Assembly: GCA_032717465.1 (NCBI GenBank)
Contig: CM064690.1
Span: 10,227,093 to 10,291,092 of the forward strand
DNA: 64,000 bases
Source: Coenobita brevimanus
Taxonomy: Eukaryota; Arthropoda; Malacostraca; Decapoda; Coenobitidae
Direction of reading: 5' to 3'
In this document: positions 57,550-64,000 of the stretch, piece by piece
How the letters are laid out: every line of letters starts with the position of its first letter
How positions within the stretch are numbered: the first letter of the stretch is position 1
Program-made: the position numbers and the translations under genes
The notes under the pieces: generated by a model
Databases searched by the model: none
Told to the model about the DNA's origin: nothing
What the model saw: only the letters and a program-made list of their open reading frames with translations

Positions 57550-59140
57550 GCCACACCACCGCTTTCCCTCCTCCGTAATACAGAAGACGATACAGAGGTA
57601 TAACATGAAACTAATTCACCGAGGAAGTGGTGCTACTGAGTCCCCAATGCCACCTGTACTACGATTCTTATGATCGTATTCCAGGTGGCGTGGGACACTT
57701 CATACTGCCTCTTCTTCAGCTTCCTTTTCGTTTGTATGCTGTATTTGAAACTTCGATAATCAACTGCGTATTTTTCATATATTTTTTGCAGTATCAACAT
57801 TGTTCCCTTCAGGAATGTAGAAGAGGATGAAAAGGTGTAAGCCTAACATGCAAAATTTATTACCAAGGAAGAGGTACTTTGACGACCCGTGTGCCACCTA
57901 GAATGCAACCTAACTCGTCAGCATGTTTTTACGACGCCACGAGCCGCTTGGGTAGTGATGAAGGTTGGTGGGAAGCACGCAGGCTCTCAGCTTTATTATA
58001 AACCACACAATACCAGGTGGCACTGGAGAGGTGTGACAAACATCAAGAGATTATTCCCATAATAATAATATGGAATAAAATTGCTACATCAACATAAGTC
58101 TCGGCTATTACGGAATTACTGTACTGTAGCCTATACTGTACTGATGATTTTATGAGTCAATCATGAGGGAGATAATTTTCACCTATAAATCTACCAATGA
58201 GAGTACCTGTATAACGACTGAGAATTCGAACTGCATTTAGTATTTAATATTACAACATTGCATTTAGTATTTAATATTACAACATGATTAACCTCCTGAA
58301 ACTTCTCACACACCTTACAGGACATCCTGTACAGATGAGAACACAGCCCAACGACACTGAAGAGCTACCTACTCTTCCACAGCATGCCACATCAAAATTG
58401 CTAAATAAAAAGCAAATTATTATTATCTAGCATTCCTGGGCATCCATTTACTGGTTACATGGATACCACCCACCGTACTAAATGGTATCCTGAGTTAAGG
58501 AAACAGTTTGGCATAATTCAGTATACATTCACCTAGAGGCAGCACTAAGGCAGCACTACATCAGCTAAGTGGATTGTGGGTGCACATACCTATACTATAT
58601 TCAGTACACTACATTATGATATGCTATGCTTCACTACACCACACTTCACTATGCTAAAACCTGTTTGCTACAATTTCTAATGTAGTCACTTAGTATCTGG
58701 TAAAGTTCATGGCAATATTCCATTAAAGTCTACACACGTTTTACTACCACCCTCCTGTGATTAATGAAAATAAATCTGGCTGCATACCAGCAAAGATCGT
58801 TGCATCCCCACCTTGACTGGAAGTTTTCCACAGGATTGTTTCAAGGCAACTCACTAGATCAACTTATTCTGGATTAAATACTGTAAACTCGTAATAATGG
58901 TAGTGTGAATTAAAAGGAGCTATGAAAAAATAATCACTGACAACTTTTATGAGTAAAGCACGGACCTGAGACCGGAAAAGGTTGAGTAAACTCGTGTGGA
59001 ATTATTTCTGAAAATGAACTCAAGACTGAGGCTAGAAAGGAAATAATGATAGCGCTTGGCCAGCCTGATGGGCAAACCGATAAAGCGGTGTTTATACATA
59101 CAGATGGTGGCGATAGAGGTACAGATGGCTAGACAGAAGG
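57550..59140. other. Unrecognised sequence
   Basis: About 1.6 kb of mixed composition without a supported gene. It contains an exact 27-bp tandem duplication at 58232-58285. Confidence 0.4.
58232..58285. repeat. Exact 27-bp tandem duplication
   Basis: Two identical adjacent units starting TGCATTTAGTATTTAATATT. Perfect identity suggests a recent slippage event. Confidence 0.9.
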
Positions 59141-59633
59141 GGAGTGAGAGAGAGAGAGAGAGGGGGGCAGGGGGAACGTAAGAAAAGGGAGGGGCTGAAG
59201 ATAGGTTGTATTTCATCAGAAGTCATGGATATGATACAGACAGAATGACTTCACCGGCGAGATAAGTTCAGGCAGTTAATGATGTGATTAGGTTGTCAAG
59301 GTACGAGTAGCTATCACTTTGATCTGCTGATCTGGCCAGGGAGACATACCAAACATGAGGAGGAGGGGTATGGGTGGACGTGTGAAGAGTGAGTGGAGTA
59401 GGTGTGAGGGTGAGGAAGATAAGAATAAGGAAGGGGCGGGGAAGGGAGAGGGGGAGACAAGGGATGAAGATAGGTAGGGTGAGAGGCAAAAATGGTTAAA
59501 GATAAGGTGCTCAAAAACATGAGGAAAGAAGGGTGGGGGAAGAGAAGAGGACAGTGTGGAGGGGATGGACTAGAGGAACAGGAAGGAAGGGAGGAGGGAA
59601 GGAGCAAAAATAAGGGAGGTGAAGATAAGGAGC

Positions 59634-59685
<52 letters not shown>

Positions 59686-60255
59686 GAGGAATATATGAGG
59701 GCAAAGAAAGGGAAAATAAAAGGAGGGAAAATGGGTAAGAGGGGTGAGGGAGGAAGGGAAAAGTATAGACGAAGGAGGAGGGAAACAAAAAGTATGTAAG
59801 GAGCTCATACAGGGAAGGGAAGAGAGGGAGGGGGGGAGTGGAAGCAAAAATGGGGAAGGAGGAGGAGGGAAGGGTAGGGGAGGAAGAAGAGAGAATAAAA
59901 ACAAGGGAGAAGGGAGGAAGCAAAAGAAGGAAAGGCAGAGTGTAGATAAGGAGCTGAGGACTGGGAGAAGAGGGCGACAAGCCATAATTTTGCAGGCGTA
60001 GGAGGAAAGGATAAAAAATATGGGGGAAAATTTTCAAGGAATTTTATGGATAGATTAAAGGGAAGAAGTACAAGTGGGCAAAGCAGGTGAATGGAGGGAC
60101 AAAGTGAGAGAAGATGAAGTATGGGATTGAAGAAGATAGAACAGAGTGGATAGAAGGGGGAAGGGAATAAAAAGTAAGAAGGAGAAGGGAAATAGGTAGG
60201 ATGGATGCGGTAGTGACTAAAAGAGGAATGGCGAGGAGAGGAAACCCCAAACAAG
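59140..60255. repeat. Polypurine tract (1.1 kb) with (GA)n core
   Basis: A/G-rich plus strand with a pure GA run at 59637-59682 and a more mixed part at 59215-59340. The long Ser/Pro/Leu frames on the minus strand overlap in several registers and are compositional. Confidence 0.85.
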
Positions 60256-60259
60256 CGAA

Positions 60260-61540
60260 AAGAAAGTAGCCAGCAGTAGACCTATTGACCCTCTCAGAAT
60301 CATTTCTTGAAGGGTAAATTCTCCGACTGTGTTCAAGAAAGGCTAGTGTGTAATAAGGCCAAATACTGATCATGACCCATGGAACACTGACTCATTTGAC
60401 ATTATTACTGGTAGAAAAAACAAAAACTAGTGTCTGTCGTCCTTGGTAGGTGAAACAGTACACATAATGTTGGCCTAAAGCAAGACCAGTTACAGAGGCA
60501 TAAAATCGTTTGCTCCTCCTGAAAAATTAGATTTTTTGACATTGGCTTTTCCTGCACTCACCCAAAGAATTATGACAACAACATCTGTTAAACTCTCCCT
60601 CCCATCCACTAGGACCTCCAGTTTAAGGATCAAATTCTAAGCGACTGGAGATCTAGTAACATCTCCTCCTAAGCGAATTAGTCTGCACATTGCACTTCCA
60701 TATCCTGTAATATATATTTGCTGCATATTATGTAGATATTAAAGCACCATAAAAAGAGAATGTAAGGTGTAATAATGCTAAATAAATCCTTAAGGACAAG
60801 CCGCCACGGAACATCCTATGCCAGAGCCTAAGTGAGGAAAAAGAGAAGCAGTAGTAAAGGAGAGGAACGGATGTAAAAGATAAAAGAGGGGAATTTTTAC
60901 TTTCAAGAGGATTAATAATATAAGGAAGAGGAAGAGTGTGGCGAAGATAGGAAATATGGAGGGTTGAATAGGTAAATAACTGTGGAGGAAGAAGCAGATT
61001 CTTATAACTATGAATGCCTATGGCTCTTCCATTTTATCATTGGCAATTCTTTTGTCCTTTTGCGGCTTATTCTGTGGCTGAAAAAGTTTGATGGCCATTT
61101 ATTGAAAACATAGCACTCCTTTGTGACTAGCAGTATATTTCGGGGCTAATCTATTGGTGCGACTAAGCATTCAAGATGGAGAGGCGGCAGTTTTAGGCGC
61201 GTATAGTACCGAAACAGCGTTTGCAAAGCAAATAGTAATGAGAAAAGCGGTAAGGGTTGTGTAATGTTAGGATGAGAGTGGAAAGATGTACAGTATTTAT
61301 GAAGATGACAGAAAATAGGATGATATGAAGGAGAGACTATAATGAGAGGAATAAGTCAACTACAGTAACTGTTAGAGGAGTGATGAAGGTGAAGGTGATG
61401 GAGAGGATGCGTGGGGTGCGTGTCAGCGTGCGTCACAGCAACAGCCCTCACAAGGTAGTGATTACTGTCATCTGGCCTGGTCATGATGCAGCGGATTGTG
61501 AAATATACAACACCAAAACTCTCATAAACAGCAGTTTATT
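60260..61540. other. Unrecognised sequence
   Basis: Mixed composition, purine-leaning at 60830-60960. No supported gene. A phrase GCAGTAGACCTATTGACCCT at 60273 faintly resembles CR1-like 3'UTR text, too short to call. Confidence 0.35.
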
Positions 61541-62065
61541 TTACATCATTTGCAGGCAAGTATTCTTTTGGTATATCAGCTTCAAGAGTTTTTATCCGAT
61601 TTTGACTAAACTTGGTGAAGTGTTGAAGGTCAGCCATGGGGCTGACGTGTTGTTTTTGAGGACTTTATCACCTGGATAGGTCAAATAAAACAGTTTCTAA
61701 TAAGTTTAGACCAAACTGTGTCGAAAAGTCCGGACTAACACAAATATGAAAGGACTCGATTTTCAAAACGGTCAGTTAAAGGACGAGGTCACAGGACAAG
61801 GTCAAATGGTCAAACAGTTTTGACTGAATTTTCATCAAACTTCGTGGAAGGACTGGGGTTCAGTCACGGGTGAGGCGATTTGATTTTGAGTTCAATACAA
61901 CAGTGAACAAGGTCATAGAGAAAGGTCACTTCAACCAGCTTTTTCCGATTTCAGTGAAGCCTAGTCAAACGGTTATTGGTTATGCATGAATAAAATAATA
62001 TAATTTTAAGAAAAATCCGTCGAAGATCAAGGTCATAGGTAAATTGTTTAATATTCTGCCTTCTG
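61540..62065 (+). repeat. Dispersed repeat with GGTCACAGGACAAGGTCAA phrases
   Basis: Sentences such as CGATTTTGACTAAACTTGG, GTTTTGACTGAATTTTCATC and ACAAGGTCATAGAGAAAGG recur about every 130-150 bp, giving internal periodicity. Related to 30235-30720 and 18900-19560. Confidence 0.55.
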
Positions 62066-62069
62066 TTCA

Positions 62070-62750
62070 TTTGTAGGGTGCGGTTGTTGCATTCTCTGAG
62101 TGATCCTTTTTGCTGTTGTTATCATTATTATCTTTCTTGCTCCCCCTACAGGATGAGTAAAGTGGCATACAATAAAGCTGCTAAAAATAATATTTGCTCT
62201 CCCATCCGTCAAGCACGGCTATACCCAGACTCTGTAACCAATGTCACTCTCCCGTAAAGTATTCTTCCTTTCTGTACGTTGGGCGTCGCTAAAATGGTTT
62301 TTGCTTGTCATACAAAAATTAAAAAAAAAAAATCTTAGAACTGGATGGCATGCAAGTCAAACGAGTCACTGATAAACCTATCTATTTGTCTGTCCATAGC
62401 CAGACGCCTACCCTCGAAATAATGGCACATTATATAATTAAATATACCAAATATAATGACATGCCTTACAGCTCCTGAACGTCATTACTGCCACTGCGAG
62501 ATAATTTTATTCAACTTAGGAGAGCACGATATGCAGTTTGGATGTAGGAAGAGTTTACATTTTGAAATATAACCACATGTAAGGCTTCAAATCTATTAAC
62601 AACTGTCTCGAATTTTCCTTTAGGGATGCGTCTGTGTTTCTTGGCTAGCACTTCACTACCATAACCTGTTAAGAGCTGCTGTGGCCCTGTCATAAACCCA
62701 ACGACACTCGGGAGGGGGGGAGTGACCACACCACCCCTGACCAAATATAC
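62070..62750. other. Unrecognised sequence
   Basis: Mixed composition. An A-run lies at 62322-62331. No supported feature. Confidence 0.35.
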
Positions 62751-62754
62751 AAAC

Positions 62755-63560
62755 CTCACAATCCCCCCACCCCTTCACCCCATTACACCAACTAGGTAAA
62801 CTCTACCTCACCACACCCCAACACATTAACATTCATCTTAACCCTTACTCACTATCCACAGCCCCATTACATAAGCCCACATTCCACGAAGACCGGACCC
62901 CACACACCATCCATTAAAACTCCACCCTATACCCACTTACACCTAGACTCCTATCCACTTTCGCCCCTGCCCATCGCCCCCATCTCTATGCGACCCTTCC
63001 CTCACTCATTACTACCTAACCTCAAGCCACCCACCCACAGCAACACCCTACACTTCACAGCAACACCCCACACACCCATAGGAACACCCTATACACCTAC
63101 AGCAACACCCCACACACCCACAGAAACACCCTACACTCCACAGCAACATCCCACACACCCACAGCAACACCCCACACACCCACAGCAATACCCCAGTCAC
63201 TTAACCCCATCAAAAGTTAACCTGTCTCCCACTCGTCACTCAGCAACCAACATTCCTTTCAACCAAGACCTACTGAAGTCTTCACCCTACACCCACTTGG
63301 ACCTTACCTCATCCCTAATCCGCTACGATTGGGTTCATGTCCTCGTAACGAGTAATTTTTCGCCATTACATTAAAAAAACATCATCCATCACTATGAAGC
63401 CCATCCTACACTCACTATCATTTATCCAGCCCATTCCACTAGCCGCCACTCATGAGGACTCCACCCGACACTCAGCTAATCTACCCTCTCGATTCCACCC
63501 GGACCGCACCTTGACCCCACTCGTAACCCTCTCATAGACCCCTCCCGCACCCACCCCGGC
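62755..63560. repeat. C/A-rich, G-poor tract with ACAGCAACACCC minisatellite
   Basis: The plus strand is dominated by C and A with few G. Between about 63035 and 63190 the unit CACAGCAACACCCCACACAC recurs with variants of 18-21 bp. The 128-aa frame (TP, TAT and HTP repeats) is its translation. Confidence 0.8.
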
Positions 63561-63660
63561 TCCCCTCTGACCCATAGCGATGTATGGACAAGCCACAGAA
63601 GCCAAAACCACAGGGGCGCTTGGAACCATCTGTGATGCTGCTCTCCCACCATACCATAAA

Positions 63661-63749
<89 letters not shown>
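63661..63749. repeat. (CA)n microsatellite
   Basis: Uninterrupted CA run of about 88 bp followed by a T-run. Confidence 0.98.
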
Positions 63750-63750
<1 letters not shown>

Positions 63751-64000
63751 TTTTTTACATACTCGTACATGCTCTCTTTTCTGCTCTCCAGGAGGTAACC
63801 ATAATCTTCATTTGCTGTCGTACATCATCACCCTTAAAATATATCTGTTTCCTCTGTCTCTGAGAAGTACTGTAAGTAGCACTGAAGATGTAATTCTTCT
63901 ATCTTATCGATTTATTTTGCACATTTACTTGGGTGTTCTCTTCTACGTTACTGATGTGCGATGTTATTACAACTCTATAAACACCATACAAGGGAGTATT

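Noticed and set aside
59314..60254. Long Ser/Pro/Leu minus-strand frames
   Set aside because: Several registers are open at once over the purine tract; compositional.
61380..61679. 99-aa plus-strand frame
   Set aside because: It runs into the dispersed GGTCA-type repeat and has no domain or splice support.

Overview
This is a repeat-dominated eukaryotic window, most likely from a decapod crustacean or a related arthropod. That is inference from its dense dinucleotide microsatellites, its RTE-, CR1- and jockey-like LINEs, its tRNA-derived SINEs, and two dispersed gene-like families I know mainly from arthropods and other invertebrates. The species cannot be named from the sequence. I found no intact host gene, rRNA, convincing tRNA gene or CRISPR array. 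Almost every long open reading frame is a translated microsatellite or a strand-asymmetric tract.

Layout. 1-1380 is a reverse-strand LINE fragment. 1402-3330 is a decayed gene-like copy with HEEADT and GCDT-type motifs and a Cys-rich tail, split by a short SINE. 4235-5240 is a CR1/L2-like LINE 3' end. 5.3-12.1 kb holds long pyrimidine or purine tracts, an RTE-like LINE tail and SINE pieces. 12.1-16.5 kb is a longer CR1-like LINE (minus strand) interrupted by an RTE-like LINE (plus strand). 16.5-31 kb is mainly microsatellites, one tRNA-derived SINE, two minisatellites and dispersed repeats. 31.07-32.18 kb is a second RTE-like LINE subfamily. 32.5-34.2 kb is a broken copy of an arthropod zinc-binding gene family that still has a 3' splice site before its ATG.

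The centre of the window, 38.28-47.1 kb, is a nest of retroelements. LINE B (minus) was split by LINE A (plus), and LINE A was in turn split by an LTR retrotransposon (minus). Both junctions carry target-site duplications and the broken reading frames match across the gaps. The LTR element has near-identical ~1.04-kb LTRs, a gag with a long charged coiled coil, a protease followed directly by an integrase zinc-binding region, and no visible reverse transcriptase. The protease-integrase order is that of Gmr1-like Ty3/gypsy elements.

47-64 kb holds a jockey-like LINE (51.9-53.6 kb), a second SINE copy (56.7-57.1 kb), an inverted repeat pair, a 34-bp minisatellite, a 1.1-kb purine tract and a C/A-rich, G-poor stretch.

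The LINE 3' ends carry (GATA)n or (GAT)n tails, so part of the microsatellite load here was probably seeded by retrotransposition. The elements do not cooperate as a pathway; the window records successive insertions and decay.
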